A stretch of DNA of 64,000 nt from JADLAT01 sp964348795 (GTDB taxonomy: Bacteria; Pseudomonadota; Alphaproteobacteria; Micavibrionales; Micavibrionaceae), in assembly GCA_964348795.1 (NCBI GenBank), contig CAYGDY010000007.1, forward strand, positions 45,212 through 109,211, read 5' to 3'. The notes under the pieces were generated by a model. The model did not search any database and was not told the origin of the DNA. It saw only the letters and a list, made by a program, of their open reading frames with translations. Shown one piece after another: positions 8,488 to 18,052 of this stretch. The position numbers were made by a program, and so were the translations under genes. Within the stretch, counting starts at the first letter, position 1, and every line of letters begins with the position of its first letter.

Positions 8488-9783
8488 CTAACGCCCCAGA
8501 AACGGGTCCCGCATCAAGATAGTATCGTCCCGCTCCGGACTGGTGGACAAAAGGGTCACGGGGGCTCCGATCAGTTCCTCTATATGCCGGACATACTTGA
8601 CAGCCGCCGCAGGCAAGGCCCCCCAGCTTCTGGCCCCGTAAGTACTGTCTTTCCAGCCTTCCATTGTTTCATATACCGGTGTAACGGCGGCTTGCGCGTA
8701 TTGCGCGGCGGGCAGGTAATCGATTTTTTTCCCATCGAGTTCATATCCGACACAGATCTTGATTTCATCCAGTCCGTCCAGCACATCCAGTTTTGTCAGG
8801 GCAATCCCGTGAATTCCGCCCAGTTTGATGGTCTGGCGCACGAGGGCCGCATCAAACCAGCCGCACCGGCGCTTGCGTCCTGTTGTGGTACCGAATTCGT
8901 GCCCGCGTTCTCCGAGGAATGCGCCGATCTCGTTGTCCTGTTCTGTGGGAAACGGGCCAGACCCCACACGGGTGGTATAGGCTTTTGTAATGCCCAGAAC
9001 ATATCCGATGGCATCCGCACCCATGCCAGAACCTGTGGCGGCCTGCGCCGCGACCATATTGGAAGAGGTGACATACGGGTATGTCCCGTGATCGACATCC
9101 AGCATCATCCCTTGCGCGCCTTCAAACAGGATCTTTTCTCCCCTGTTGCGGGCCTGATCCAGAATTTTCCATGTTACGGCCTTATAAGGTAAAATCTGAG
9201 TGCGGATTTCCATGAGCGCGTCATACATCTGTGTTTCATCCATGACGTTGAGCCCCAACCCTTTGAGTAAGGCATTATGGTGAAACATCATATTGTGGAT
9301 TTTTTCCTTGAGAAGCGCCGGATAATCCAGATCGCACAGCCGCACAGCGCGACGCGCAATTTTATCCTCATAGGCCGGACCAATCCCGCGCCCTGTGGTC
9401 CCGATGGGTTTGTTTCCACGGGCTTGCTCCATCGCCAGATCAAGCGCGCTATGGATTGGGAGAATAAGTGGCGCGTTTTCGGCAATCATCAGGTTTGCGG
9501 GAGAAATTTCGACGCCCTGATCCTGAAGAATTTCGATTTCCTTAAGCAAGGCCCATGGGTCAATCACAACGCCGTTGCCGATCACAGAGCGCTTGCCCTT
9601 GCGAACAATGCCCGATGGTAAAAGGTGAAGCTTGTAGGTCACACCATCGATGACCAGCGTATGGCCGGCATTGTGCCCGCCTTGAAATCGCACCACAACA
9701 TCGGCTCTGCTGGACAACCAGTCAACGATCTTTCCCTTTCCTTCGTCGCCCCATTGAGAGCCGATTACAACGACATTGGCCAT
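8488..9783 (-). CDS. purA: Adenylosuccinate synthetase
   Basis: Catalyses IMP + aspartate + GTP to adenylosuccinate, the first committed step to AMP. The 431-residue length is normal. The N-terminus carries the GTP-binding GDEGKGK loop at residues 12-18 with catalytic Asp13, and FQGGHNAGHT with catalytic His41. GTTGRGIGPAYEDK and the C-terminal GRKRRCGWFD segment are also present. A GGAG sits 9 nt before the ATG. It lies 3 bp after hisZ, an arrangement common in alphaproteobacteria. Confidence 0.98.
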   Translation of the reverse strand: MANVVVIGSQWGDEGKGKIVDWLSSRADVVVRFQGGHNAGHTLVIDGVTYKLHLLPSGIVRKGKRSVIGNGVVIDPWALLKEIEILQDQGVEISPANLMIAENAPLILPIHSALDLAMEQARGNKPIGTTGRGIGPAYEDKIARRAVRLCDLDYPALLKEKIHNMMFHHNALLKGLGLNVMDETQMYDALMEIRTQILPYKAVTWKILDQARNRGEKILFEGAQGMMLDVDHGTYPYVTSSNMVAAQAATGSGMGADAIGYVLGITKAYTTRVGSGPFPTEQDNEIGAFLGERGHEFGTTTGRKRRCGWFDAALVRQTIKLGGIHGIALTKLDVLDGLDEIKICVGYELDGKKIDYLPAAQYAQAAVTPVYETMEGWKDSTYGARSWGALPAAAVKYVRHIEELIGAPVTLLSTSPERDDTILMRDPFLGR

Positions 9784-9786
9784 ATA

Positions 9787-10944
9787 TTAATTCTCCAGAA
9801 TATTTCCATTTTCGTAAATAAAGCGACACAGGGCTGGTGGTGAGTTTTCGCCTGTGCTTCTGATGACCCGCCAGCCATCCGTTTGTAGTTTTTGGATCGT
9901 CTCCCAGCCTTCGGACTGGGGAACAAAAATTGTTTTCGGGGGCATGGAAGGCGGCAAAGACTGCCGCAAACTGTCCATATAAAAGGTAAAGCCGCAGGCT
10001 TTGGTATTGTGATGCGTGGCTTCGGGGAACAAATACCGCCCGCCGCGTCCGATTTCACTGCGTACGCCTTGGGCATAAAAGGTAAAAGTGACACCGTCAT
10101 GGTACTCAAACCCTTGTGTTTCAAGGGGGTCGAGCGTCAGGGTCATGTCGGAAAACCCGAGTGCTGTCATGGCGGTTTGCACGCCTTCCACAACAGCGAT
10201 CAGGCGGTTGACAAGGGCTGTGAGTTCGGGGGCGGGCAGGGAGAGTGTTTTAAGTACCGCAAGTGCCGGATCGGCCGGACCCGAAAGGCACAAGAGCGTT
10301 GTGAATAACTGCTGAGCTTCTGTGTGGTGGAGCGCCGCCAGCCCTGCGATATCTCGCGATTTCAGGACAGCGCAGACGGTTTTGCGGTCTGCTTCAGTAA
10401 GGCTATATGTTGTAAAAATAGCTTCGACCAGCGTGGGCAGGGAAAAATCCAGACTCACAGGCCGGAGGGCCAGCGCCGAAAGGCCATGGAGCGCTACAAC
10501 GGCGATTTCGATATCGGCCTGTATGGTATCGGGTCCGATGATCTCGCATCCCACCTGAGTAAACTGGCGCAGGGTTCTCTCCTGACTGGCCCGTGTGCGG
10601 ATCACATCATTGGCATAGGTCAGGCGCAAAGGATAGGCTGTAGTAGAAAAACGTGCAGTGGCAATGCGTGCAATCTGTGCTGTGATATCGGAGCGCAGAC
10701 CCAGCATTCGGTGGGATACCGGATCCATCACCCGAAAAGTGTCCTGCGAGAGGGCTTGCCCCATATGGCCGGACAGTAGGGCAGACTCAAATTCTGCCAA
10801 CGGGGGCTTGACCCTTTCATAGCCATACCCTGCAAAAACCTGCAGGAGTGACCCGATGGCACGGTACTCTTCCTCGGCCTGCGGGGGAAGGAGGTCTTCA
10901 AATCCGCTCGGCAAAAGCCCCTGTTCTGGTGTGGTATCCTTCAT
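9787..10944 (-). CDS. hisZ: ATP phosphoribosyltransferase regulatory subunit
   Basis: A class II aminoacyl-tRNA-synthetase-like paralogue of HisRS that lacks tRNA charging and activates the short form of HisG in histidine synthesis. The visible signatures are PSGFEDLLPPQAEEE at the N-terminus, RVMDPVSHRMLGLRSDITAQ (motif 2 region) and the C-terminal GRGGRY. The frame extends to 11007, but that extension lies inside glmM. The ATG at 10944, 13 bases after the glmM stop, gives a 385-residue protein starting MKDTTPEQGLLPSGFEDLLP, typical of the family. hisG is not in the window. Confidence 0.93.
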   Translation of the reverse strand: MKDTTPEQGLLPSGFEDLLPPQAEEEYRAIGSLLQVFAGYGYERVKPPLAEFESALLSGHMGQALSQDTFRVMDPVSHRMLGLRSDITAQIARIATARFSTTAYPLRLTYANDVIRTRASQERTLRQFTQVGCEIIGPDTIQADIEIAVVALHGLSALALRPVSLDFSLPTLVEAIFTTYSLTEADRKTVCAVLKSRDIAGLAALHHTEAQQLFTTLLCLSGPADPALAVLKTLSLPAPELTALVNRLIAVVEGVQTAMTALGFSDMTLTLDPLETQGFEYHDGVTFTFYAQGVRSEIGRGGRYLFPEATHHNTKACGFTFYMDSLRQSLPPSMPPKTIFVPQSEGWETIQKLQTDGWRVIRSTGENSPPALCRFIYENGNILEN

Positions 10945-10957
10945 AACGGGGCTGATC

Positions 10958-12337
10958 CTATGCCGAATACGCAACTTTTTCAATGACAGCGCACAAATCA
11001 GCGACAATATTTTCCACTCTTTGCGGATTATCGCCTTCCGCCATGACGCGGATAAGGGATTCCGTCCCCGAGGGACGCACCAGTACCCGTCCCGTTTGGG
11101 CGAGATCTGCCTCGGCCTTGCGAATGGCGGAAATTACGCTGTCATGCTCCAAAGGTCTCAAGAGTCCCGTTTTTGGCGATTCGAACCGGACATTGCGCAG
11201 AATCTGCGGGAGCGGGGTGAAAACATTCAAGGCTGTGCTGGCTTTCTGATCTGATCGTTTCAGCAGGGAGAGAAGTTGAAGTGCGGCCAAAAGCCCGTCC
11301 CCGGTCGAACTGTAATCCGAAAGAATAATATGGCCTGATTGTTCTCCGCCCAGATTGTAACCGCCCCGCCGCATTTCCTCCATCACATAGCGGTCGCCTA
11401 CAGATGTACGGACCAGCTTCAGGCCTTTGTCTGCCAAAAACCGTTCGAGGCCCAGATTGGACATTACGGTGGAGACAACAACATTCTGGGCGAGCTGGCC
11501 TGTGTTGTGCAGGGCCATGGCCAGCGTACCCATGAGTTGGTCACCGTTAATTTTCTGGCCTTTTTCATCCACCATAATAAGGCGGTCTGCATCGCCGTCC
11601 AGTGCAATCCCGATATCGGCGCCGTGTGTCAGCACCGCCTGCTGAAGATTGTCTGTCGCAGTGGCGCCGTATTGATCGTTGATATTCCGGCCATTGGGTT
11701 CTACCCCGATTGCAATGACTTCGGCCTCGAGTTCCCACAAAACCTGTGGGGCGACCTTATAGGCCGCGCCGTGCGCGCAATCCACCACGATTTTAAGCCC
11801 TTCCAGCGATTCACCACGGGGCAGGGAACGTTTCACGGATTCCGCATAGCGTCCGAGCGCATCATCCAGACGGGCGGCTTTCCCGAGATCGGCGGGAAGC
11901 GCTAGATCAGGGGTCATGTCCTGTTCCAGACGGGCCTCGATTTCCCGTTCGATCTCATCATCCAGTTTGTACCCATCGGGCCCGAACAGTTTGATCCCGT
12001 TATCCTGAAACGGATTGTGGGATGCCGAAATCATAACGCCCAGATCCGCCCGTAAGGAGCGGGTGAGCATTGCAATCCCGGGCGTTGGCACGGGACCGGT
12101 CAGGATCACATCCATACCCATCGAGAGAAAACCGGCGGTAATGGCTTGTTCCAGCATATAGCAGGACAGGCGGGTGTCCTTGCCGATCACCACACGGTCT
12201 GTCGGCTTGCCACCGTGACGGGTCCGCAACACACACGCCGCCGCCATCGCTACCTTGAGTGCGATGTCAGCGGTCATCGGATGGATATTGGCCCGTCCGC
12301 GAATGCCGTCTGTGCCGAAATATTTTCGTGTCATCAT
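10958..12337 (-). CDS. glmM: Phosphoglucosamine mutase
   Basis: Interconverts glucosamine-6-phosphate and glucosamine-1-phosphate on the way to UDP-GlcNAc. It is 459 residues long. It begins with the family signature YFGTDGIRGRAN, has the phosphoserine loop ISASHNP (active Ser106), the metal-binding DGDADR near residue 245 and the phosphate-binding VRPSGTES near the C-terminus. Two adjacent ATGs are possible starts; the GAGGA lies 5 or 8 nt before them. It follows ftsH by 8 bp. Confidence 0.97.
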   Translation of the reverse strand: MMTRKYFGTDGIRGRANIHPMTADIALKVAMAAACVLRTRHGGKPTDRVVIGKDTRLSCYMLEQAITAGFLSMGMDVILTGPVPTPGIAMLTRSLRADLGVMISASHNPFQDNGIKLFGPDGYKLDDEIEREIEARLEQDMTPDLALPADLGKAARLDDALGRYAESVKRSLPRGESLEGLKIVVDCAHGAAYKVAPQVLWELEAEVIAIGVEPNGRNINDQYGATATDNLQQAVLTHGADIGIALDGDADRLIMVDEKGQKINGDQLMGTLAMALHNTGQLAQNVVVSTVMSNLGLERFLADKGLKLVRTSVGDRYVMEEMRRGGYNLGGEQSGHIILSDYSSTGDGLLAALQLLSLLKRSDQKASTALNVFTPLPQILRNVRFESPKTGLLRPLEHDSVISAIRKAEADLAQTGRVLVRPSGTESLIRVMAEGDNPQRVENIVADLCAVIEKVAYSA

Positions 12338-12345
12338 GAAGGTCC

Positions 12346-14268
12346 TCAGGCGTTTTGCGGCAGAGGGCCCTGCGGGGGGCCTGTGACGGGCACAGAGGGC
12401 CCTGTGCGGACTTGCGATGTATCGTTTTCATCGTTTCTGATAATAGGCTTTCCAGCCAGAAGTGCCTTGATATCATCGCCGGACAGCAATTCGTATTCCA
12501 GCAAGGCCTTGGCAATCAGGTGCAGTTCTTTCAGGTTGTCTGTCAGAAGTTGTTTGGCGCGCTGATAGGCTTGTTCTACAATGCGCCGGACTTCAGAATC
12601 CACAAGCGCCGCTGTATCGTCCGACATGTTCTTGGATTGCGCGACAGAATGCCCCAGAAACACTTCTTCTTGATTGGAGGCATATCGCAAGGGACCCAGC
12701 TTGTCGCTCATCCCCCATTCTGTGACCATCCGGCGGGCCATATCAGTGGCCATGGAGATATCACTGGAGGCGCCGGTTGTAACCTTGTCATAGCCGAATA
12801 TGATCTCCTCTGCGACGCGGCCTCCCATCGCAACAGCCAGATCGGCATGCAATTTTTCCCGAGAGACCGAAAGGCGGTCGCGCTCCGGCAGGCGCATGAC
12901 AAGTCCCAAAGCGCGCCCACGGGGCACGATCGTGGCTTTATGCACCGGATCAGAGGCGGGTTCGTGCAGGGCGATGAGGGCGTGTCCGGCCTCGTGATAG
13001 GCGGTGAGTTTTTTTTCGTCCTCGCTCATCAGCATGGATTTGCGTTCCGCGCCCATCAGCACCTTGTCCTTGGCTTCTTCGAGTTCCTCCATGCTGACGA
13101 CTCGCTTTCCGTGGCGGGCGGCTAAAAGTGCGGCCTCGTTGACCAGATTGGCCAGATCTGCCCCTGAAAACCCGGGGGTGCCCCGTGCAATCACATGGGT
13201 ATCCACGTTATTGGCAAGCGGTATTTTTTTCATATGGACCAACAAGATTTTTTCTCGCCCCTTGATATCGGGCAAGGGCACTACAATCTGGCGATCAAAA
13301 CGGCCTGGCCGCAATAGGGCGGGGTCCAGCACATCGGGCCGGTTGGTGGCGGCCAGAATAATAACACCTTCGTTGGATTCAAACCCGTCCATCTCGACAA
13401 GAAGCTGGTTGAGTGTCTGCTCGCGTTCGTCATTGCCGCCGCCCAGTCCTGCACCACGATGACGGCCTACGGCGTCAATCTCGTCAATAAAAATAATGCA
13501 GGGCGCGTTTTTCTTGCCTTGCTCGAACATATCGCGGACGCGACTGGCGCCCACACCCACAAACATTTCCACGAAATCCGAGCCGGAAATGGTAAAAAAC
13601 GGGACATTGGCTTCTCCAGCAACGGCGCGGGCCACCAGCGTTTTTCCTGTCCCGGGTGAACCCACCAACAAGGCGCCTTTGGGGATTTTTCCGCCCAGAC
13701 GGGAATATTTCTGCGGGTCTTTCAAAAATTCTACTATTTCTTCGAGTTCCTGCTTGGCTTCCTCGATCCCTGCAACATCATCGAAAGTCACACGGCCATG
13801 TTTTTCAGTGAGCATCTTTGCACGGGATTTTCCAAAGCCCATTGCACCGCCGCCACCCTTACCTTGCATCTGGCGCATGAAAAACAGCCATACTCCGATG
13901 ATCAGAAACGCGGGGAGTAGGGACACAAGAATGCTGAGAAAACTGATTTGTTCGGGGTCGATTTCCTCTGCGGTAATCTGGACGGCAGACCCTTGCAGGC
14001 GGTCCACAATATTTTCGTTTGGTGGCACCATAACGCGAAATGGCTTGCCGGAGGCGGCGTACACACCGCTGAGCTCCTCACCCTTGATCACGACATTGGA
14101 AATCTCGCCACTGCGCGCTTGTGCCATAAAATCGCTATAGGATAGTCTCCCCCCGGCCTGTGGCAGGTAGGCCTGCTTGCCCTGAATCACATTGAACGTA
14201 AAGATCAGGAGCACGGCCACCGCCAGCCAGAACAAAATATTTTTCCCCAATCCGTTTGTGTCTTTCAT
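12346..14268 (-). CDS. ftsH: ATP-dependent zinc metalloprotease FtsH
   Basis: A membrane-bound AAA+ protease for quality control of membrane and short-lived proteins. It is 640 residues long with two N-terminal transmembrane helices (about 10-28 and 110-131) around a periplasmic domain. The Walker A GSPGTGKT is at 203-210, Walker B IIFIDEID at 258-265, the second region of homology ends in RPGRFDRQ and the zinc site HEAGH is at 425-429. The C-terminus is an extended Pro/Gly-rich tail. A possible promoter lies upstream at 14307-14335. The position between tilS and glmM is conserved in the class. Confidence 0.98.
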   Translation of the reverse strand: MKDTNGLGKNILFWLAVAVLLIFTFNVIQGKQAYLPQAGGRLSYSDFMAQARSGEISNVVIKGEELSGVYAASGKPFRVMVPPNENIVDRLQGSAVQITAEEIDPEQISFLSILVSLLPAFLIIGVWLFFMRQMQGKGGGGAMGFGKSRAKMLTEKHGRVTFDDVAGIEEAKQELEEIVEFLKDPQKYSRLGGKIPKGALLVGSPGTGKTLVARAVAGEANVPFFTISGSDFVEMFVGVGASRVRDMFEQGKKNAPCIIFIDEIDAVGRHRGAGLGGGNDEREQTLNQLLVEMDGFESNEGVIILAATNRPDVLDPALLRPGRFDRQIVVPLPDIKGREKILLVHMKKIPLANNVDTHVIARGTPGFSGADLANLVNEAALLAARHGKRVVSMEELEEAKDKVLMGAERKSMLMSEDEKKLTAYHEAGHALIALHEPASDPVHKATIVPRGRALGLVMRLPERDRLSVSREKLHADLAVAMGGRVAEEIIFGYDKVTTGASSDISMATDMARRMVTEWGMSDKLGPLRYASNQEEVFLGHSVAQSKNMSDDTAALVDSEVRRIVEQAYQRAKQLLTDNLKELHLIAKALLEYELLSGDDIKALLAGKPIIRNDENDTSQVRTGPSVPVTGPPQGPLPQNA

Positions 14269-14306
14269 TGTATTTACCGGTCCTTCGTGTATTAACAGGC
14301 GCTTCT

Positions 14307-14335
14307 ATAATGAACTAATACATTTTCTCTTGCAA
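14307..14335 (-). promoter_or_regulatory. Possible sigma-70-type promoter for ftsH
   Basis: Reading the minus strand, TTGCAA (14330-14335) and CATTAT (14307-14312) are separated by 17 bases in the 96 bp gap upstream of ftsH. Each matches its consensus hexamer at four of six positions. This is weak evidence on sequence alone. Confidence 0.3.
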
Positions 14336-14364
14336 ACAAGGAAATGTTTTATTATCGCGGTGTG

Positions 14365-15462
14365 TTATTCGGGGGAGGCAGGATGCTCCCGTGTCAGATG
14401 GATTTCATCTTTGGTGTCATTGCGGTTAAAAAGAACGCCGGCAAAAGATTGTTTCCGGAAGGGGGCGTTCTGGAGAAGTCCCTCGTGCAACAGTTCCATT
14501 TTTTCAAGACGTGGCGGGTAAAGGGGCGCGGGATAGAGCGTTTCTACGGCGTAACACAGGCACCGCAGGGAAATTTCCGCAGGTACCGTCCGGAAGGCCG
14601 AAAGATTGAAAACGATACGATCCGTTCCGGATTGTTTCGAGATCTGTTGATAGGCTTTCTGTGAAAGGGTGTTAAGAGCATTTTTTGCGCGGGCCAGACG
14701 GGCGGCCGTTTTGGCAAGGCGTTTGGCGCTTAGGCCTTCCTGCTCTAAAAGAGCGCGGGCCCCTCTTAAGCGGATTCTGGCAAATTTAAGAGAGGTATTG
14801 GAAGGGTCCTGTATCACCGGAAGGGCTTGTGCTCGACAGGTTTCGATCAGGCGAGTTTTCGGGATATCCAGCAGGGGACGCGCAAGGGTCAGGTGTGATG
14901 TCAGCGGCTGGACAGGGTTTATGCCTGCCAATCCGTCCAGTCCGCTTCCCTTGGCCAGCCGGAATAAAACAGTTTCGGCTTGATCATCCCTGTGGTGGCC
15001 GAGGAACAAGATTCTGATTCCGTGAGTCTCGCAATAGCTAGAGAGCAAAGCGTAGCGCGCGTGTCGAGCGGTTTCCAGAATTTTTCCTTCCAGAGGGGGA
15101 TGTTCCCAGCGCAAAATAACAGCTGTGAGGCCCTGCCAGTCTTTCAGGACATTTTGAACGGTGTGGGCCTCCTGTCCGGATTCTGGTCTTAACCCGTGAT
15201 CGACAATCAGTGCATGCAAGGGTAGCGGGTGGTGGTGGGACTGGGCCCAGCGGTGTAACAAAAAGGTCAGGGCCATACTGTCCGGCCCGCCGGATACAGC
15301 AATGGCCAGCGCAAAGTCTTTTGAAAAATCATGAGGCAACCGATCCAGAAGCGCTGAGAATTCTTCGGCAGAAACGGGAAGATCCGTGGCGGGTGCGGGT
15401 GGGTTCTCTGGTGTAGCCGTGTTGTTACAACCGGTCCTTAAATCAATCCCTTGCGGCCTCAT
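14365..15462 (-). CDS. tilS: tRNA(Ile)-lysidine synthase
   Basis: Modifies C34 of tRNA-Ile(CAU) to lysidine, so that it reads AUA codons. The PP-loop motif SGGPDS is at residues 57-62, followed by VDHGLRPESG and LGHHRDDQAETVLFRL, which bind ATP and the substrate. At 365 residues it has the N-terminal N-type ATP pyrophosphatase domain and a shortened C-terminal region. The first 35 or so residues are Pro/Thr-rich and poorly conserved in character, so a later start is possible. The ATG overlaps the cpoB stop by 4 bp (ATGA), implying coupled translation. Confidence 0.93.
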   Translation of the reverse strand: MRPQGIDLRTGCNNTATPENPPAPATDLPVSAEEFSALLDRLPHDFSKDFALAIAVSGGPDSMALTFLLHRWAQSHHHPLPLHALIVDHGLRPESGQEAHTVQNVLKDWQGLTAVILRWEHPPLEGKILETARHARYALLSSYCETHGIRILFLGHHRDDQAETVLFRLAKGSGLDGLAGINPVQPLTSHLTLARPLLDIPKTRLIETCRAQALPVIQDPSNTSLKFARIRLRGARALLEQEGLSAKRLAKTAARLARAKNALNTLSQKAYQQISKQSGTDRIVFNLSAFRTVPAEISLRCLCYAVETLYPAPLYPPRLEKMELLHEGLLQNAPFRKQSFAGVLFNRNDTKDEIHLTREHPASPE

Positions 15463-16442
15463 GAACAGCCAAGGCGTGTCATCTCCTGCTCGGCCTGACG
15501 CATGACGGGCACAGACCCTGCCACATTTTCTTTCTGGAGTTGTTTGAGGGCGATGCAGGCATCGGCCTTTTTACCCAAGGCATCCAGAGAAAGACCGAGT
15601 TTCAAGAGGTTGTCAGCGGACTTGGCGCCTTTGGGATATTTTTGATAGCCTTCTGCAAAAATGCGGGCGGCATCATCGTATTTTCCCTTGGCATAATAGG
15701 TTTCCCCCAGCCAATATTTTGCATTACCGGCCAGCGCGTGGCTTGGATAACGGTCTAAAAAAGCCTTGAACTGGACTTGGGCCGCAGGAAAATTCTGATC
15801 CTTGATCAGGGAAAAGGCGTTTTCATACAGGGTGGATGCCTCATCACCGCTGGAAGCCCCAGAGGACGCCGTCCTGACAACACCCAGATCCTGAGTCGTT
15901 TGTTTGTTTCCTGTATCACTGCCCCATTTATAGCCCGATCCGTTGCCTGAGGCTGGTTCGGTCTCAGATGTGACTTGCGTTGCGGCGTTCATGTCCGTCT
16001 CAGTATCGTATCCGGTATTGCGGCCTTCGCGCTGACTTGCAGGCGCTGGCGGGGATTTTGTGCCGCCTTCCAGATCATTCAGGCGCAGTTCAATGTCGCT
16101 GGTGGCGCGTTCCAGTTGTTCTTTGATTTGTTTGGTTTCAAAAGCCTGCTCTTCGATCGTCCCTCTGAGGGTTCTGATGTCGGTTTCGAGCTGTTGCAGG
16201 CGAACTTCTGTATCCGCGCTGGCCGAACTGCTCCCCGAATAACTGGAAGCTGGCGGGGCTTCGCCTTTGTAAACAGCGCGGCTCAGGGTTTCGATTTCAT
16301 TTTCCATGCGCTTGATCCGGTTTGCACTCTCGCTGTCGGACTGTGCAAATCCCTGCCCCGTCAGAACAAAAGGCGCAAGGACCAAAAGGCCCAGAAAATT
16401 CCGGGCCTTTCGCGTCTTGATGGGGAAGAAGCCATGTGTCAT
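15459..16442 (-). CDS. cpoB: Cell division coordinator CpoB / Tol-Pal protein YbgF
   Basis: A periplasmic protein that links the Tol-Pal system with peptidoglycan synthesis during constriction. It is 327 residues long: a signal peptide (about 1-34, ending GQGFAQS), a coiled-coil trimerisation segment near 40-130, a low-complexity Ser/Thr/Gly linker, and a C-terminal TPR domain (LYENAFSLIKDQNFPAAQVQ, then LAGNAKYWLGETYYAKGKYD). AGGA lies 8 nt before the ATG. It sits directly after pal and overlaps tilS. Confidence 0.93.
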   Translation of the reverse strand: MTHGFFPIKTRKARNFLGLLVLAPFVLTGQGFAQSDSESANRIKRMENEIETLSRAVYKGEAPPASSYSGSSSASADTEVRLQQLETDIRTLRGTIEEQAFETKQIKEQLERATSDIELRLNDLEGGTKSPPAPASQREGRNTGYDTETDMNAATQVTSETEPASGNGSGYKWGSDTGNKQTTQDLGVVRTASSGASSGDEASTLYENAFSLIKDQNFPAAQVQFKAFLDRYPSHALAGNAKYWLGETYYAKGKYDDAARIFAEGYQKYPKGAKSADNLLKLGLSLDALGKKADACIALKQLQKENVAGSVPVMRQAEQEMTRLGCS

Positions 16443-16474
16443 GGGCTTGTCCTTCTCTTGTCTCTATTTATATC

Positions 16475-17035
16475 TTAGTCAACTTTCGTTACGCCGCGAC
16501 GGTTCTGCGCAAAGCTTGTCTCATCGCTTCCAGGCACAGCCGGACGTTCTTTCCCGTAGCTGATGGTGTTGATTCGGCCTGCATCCACACCGGCGGCAGA
16601 GAGGTAGTTTTTCACAGAAGTTGCACGACGGTCACCCAGCGCGATGTTGTACTCCCGTGTCCCGCGTTCATCGGCATGACCTTCGATGGTGATGCTGAGA
16701 TTGGGGTATTGTTGCAACCAAGCGGCCTGCTTGTCGAGAGTCATGCGGGCTTCATCGCTGATATCATAGTGGTCATAGCCAAAGAATACACGGTCGCCGA
16801 CATTGACAACAAGGTCAGCCTGTGTGCCAGGGGCGGCACCACCGGCATCGCCTTGCATGGAAGGATCCATGGCGCCATCGGCCAGACCTTGTTGGGCGGC
16901 CTGATCATCCATCATAGATGTTTCGTCTTCTGTCGAAGAACAAGCCGATACGGTGAACATGACCGCACCGATCAGGCACACACGTGAGAGAAGGGGACGG
17001 TTACGAAAAGAACTGCGAATTGCAGAGAGGGTCAT
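16475..17035 (-). CDS. pal: Peptidoglycan-associated lipoprotein
   Basis: An outer-membrane lipoprotein that anchors the Tol-Pal complex to peptidoglycan. It is 186 residues long, with a signal sequence ending at lipobox VSAC (Cys32), a short acidic linker and a C-terminal OmpA-like domain. The domain carries ITIEGHADERGTREYN and NIALGDRRATSVKNYL, the diaminopimelate-binding core. A strong Shine-Dalgarno (AAGGAG) lies 8 nt from the ATG. tolQ, tolR, tolA and tolB are not adjacent here; the gene upstream is a SirB1-like gene. Confidence 0.96.
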   Translation of the reverse strand: MTLSAIRSSFRNRPLLSRVCLIGAVMFTVSACSSTEDETSMMDDQAAQQGLADGAMDPSMQGDAGGAAPGTQADLVVNVGDRVFFGYDHYDISDEARMTLDKQAAWLQQYPNLSITIEGHADERGTREYNIALGDRRATSVKNYLSAAGVDAGRINTISYGKERPAVPGSDETSFAQNRRGVTKVD

Positions 17036-17120
17036 GAGGGTTTCTCCTTAAAAAATACTGTTTTTCACCTGCCCTGACGAGCAAACTATAAGCCTTGCGA
17101 GCCAGAGTGTTTTATCACGT

Positions 17121-17156
17121 TCTCGGAAGGGTGCAAGTACCTTTGCCCCTCCGAGA
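17121..17156. terminator. Hairpin between the SirB1-like gene and pal
   Basis: TCTCGGA (17121-17127) pairs with TCCGAGA (17150-17156), and an inner GGG/GCAA portion pairs with TTTGC/CCC, making a long imperfect hairpin in the 162 bp gap. No clear U-run follows on either strand, so termination is only likely, not shown. Confidence 0.4.
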
Positions 17157-17197
17157 GCAAAATAATATAAAATATACACAGGCGAGAATATGCGCGT

Positions 17198-18049
17198 TTA
17201 AAGTTTGTCTGTCAATTGGGTGAGAAATAATTCCGCCTCATAGCGTTCCTTGGCTGAAGGGGCGCGGGTGATATAGGTTTCAAGGGCAAGGATGGCGTTG
17301 TCTTTTTGCCCTGTCTTGGCGTAAAGCACGCCGGATTCTAGGAAGAATTTATACTCGGTTGGAGCAAAGGCCTGCAGGGCGTGGATGGTTATCAGGGCTG
17401 ATTCGTACTCATGTTCCGCGATCTGGTGGAATTTCAGGATATTTTGCAGGCGGATCAGAAGGGCGCGGATGGTCAGAGGGCTGTAATATGTAGCCGATAG
17501 TTCTGTTCGGGGTCCCGCAATAGCCTTTGCCAGTGCCCGAAGATCGGGGGCATTCATGATTTTGCATCCTTGCGCGGGATCAAACAGGAGATGCTCCGGC
17601 CCCTTCTCGATTCGGCCTATGAACGCATACGGAAAGGACAACGCCTCCATGTCCCACTCTAAGGCGCGGGCCGTGCAAAGATAAAGTATGCCGAGCGTTT
17701 CCGGTGTTCCCTTCCGTCGATCAATCGTATGAATCAGGTTTGTGCTGTAAGTGAGGTTTCTGGGGATGGGATCAAGGGCATACCCGTGTGAATCATGCAG
17801 AACATGCTTGAGCGCGACCAGTTGTGTGCCTGCAGTGTCTTTTGCCTGATTCGTCAGAAGGGTTTCGTAGCGGCTGGCGGTTTCTTCCGCAAGGATGCGA
17901 AGATGTTCCAGATAGGGTGTGGCGGAATCTCGGGGGGCCGTGAGCGCTCCAAAGGCCAGCGCTGTCGGGAAAAGAGAAACCTCGTCATCGGCTTGTTGCC
18001 CTGCTATCTGTAGGGTTTTTTCAGGATCGTCTGAGAAAAATTGCGCCAT
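17198..18049 (-). CDS. SirB1-family transglutaminase-like/TPR protein
   Basis: A 283-residue cytoplasmic protein of the SirB1/YchA type. The N-terminal half is transglutaminase-like: a long helical lead, then GYALDPIPRNLTYSTNLIHT and RRKGTPETLGILYLCTARAL. The C-terminal part carries TPR-like helices (YKFFLESGVLYAKTGQKDNA). The biochemical role of the family is unsettled. It begins 3 bp after the preceding small gene, which suggests co-transcription. Confidence 0.85.
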   Translation of the reverse strand: MAQFFSDDPEKTLQIAGQQADDEVSLFPTALAFGALTAPRDSATPYLEHLRILAEETASRYETLLTNQAKDTAGTQLVALKHVLHDSHGYALDPIPRNLTYSTNLIHTIDRRKGTPETLGILYLCTARALEWDMEALSFPYAFIGRIEKGPEHLLFDPAQGCKIMNAPDLRALAKAIAGPRTELSATYYSPLTIRALLIRLQNILKFHQIAEHEYESALITIHALQAFAPTEYKFFLESGVLYAKTGQKDNAILALETYITRAPSAKERYEAELFLTQLTDKL

Positions 18050-18052
18050 ATA

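Noticed and set aside
8149..9192. 347-codon + strand ORF opposite the kinase-like gene and purA
   Set aside because: Antisense shadow of well-supported genes; crosses the gap between two of them; no domain.
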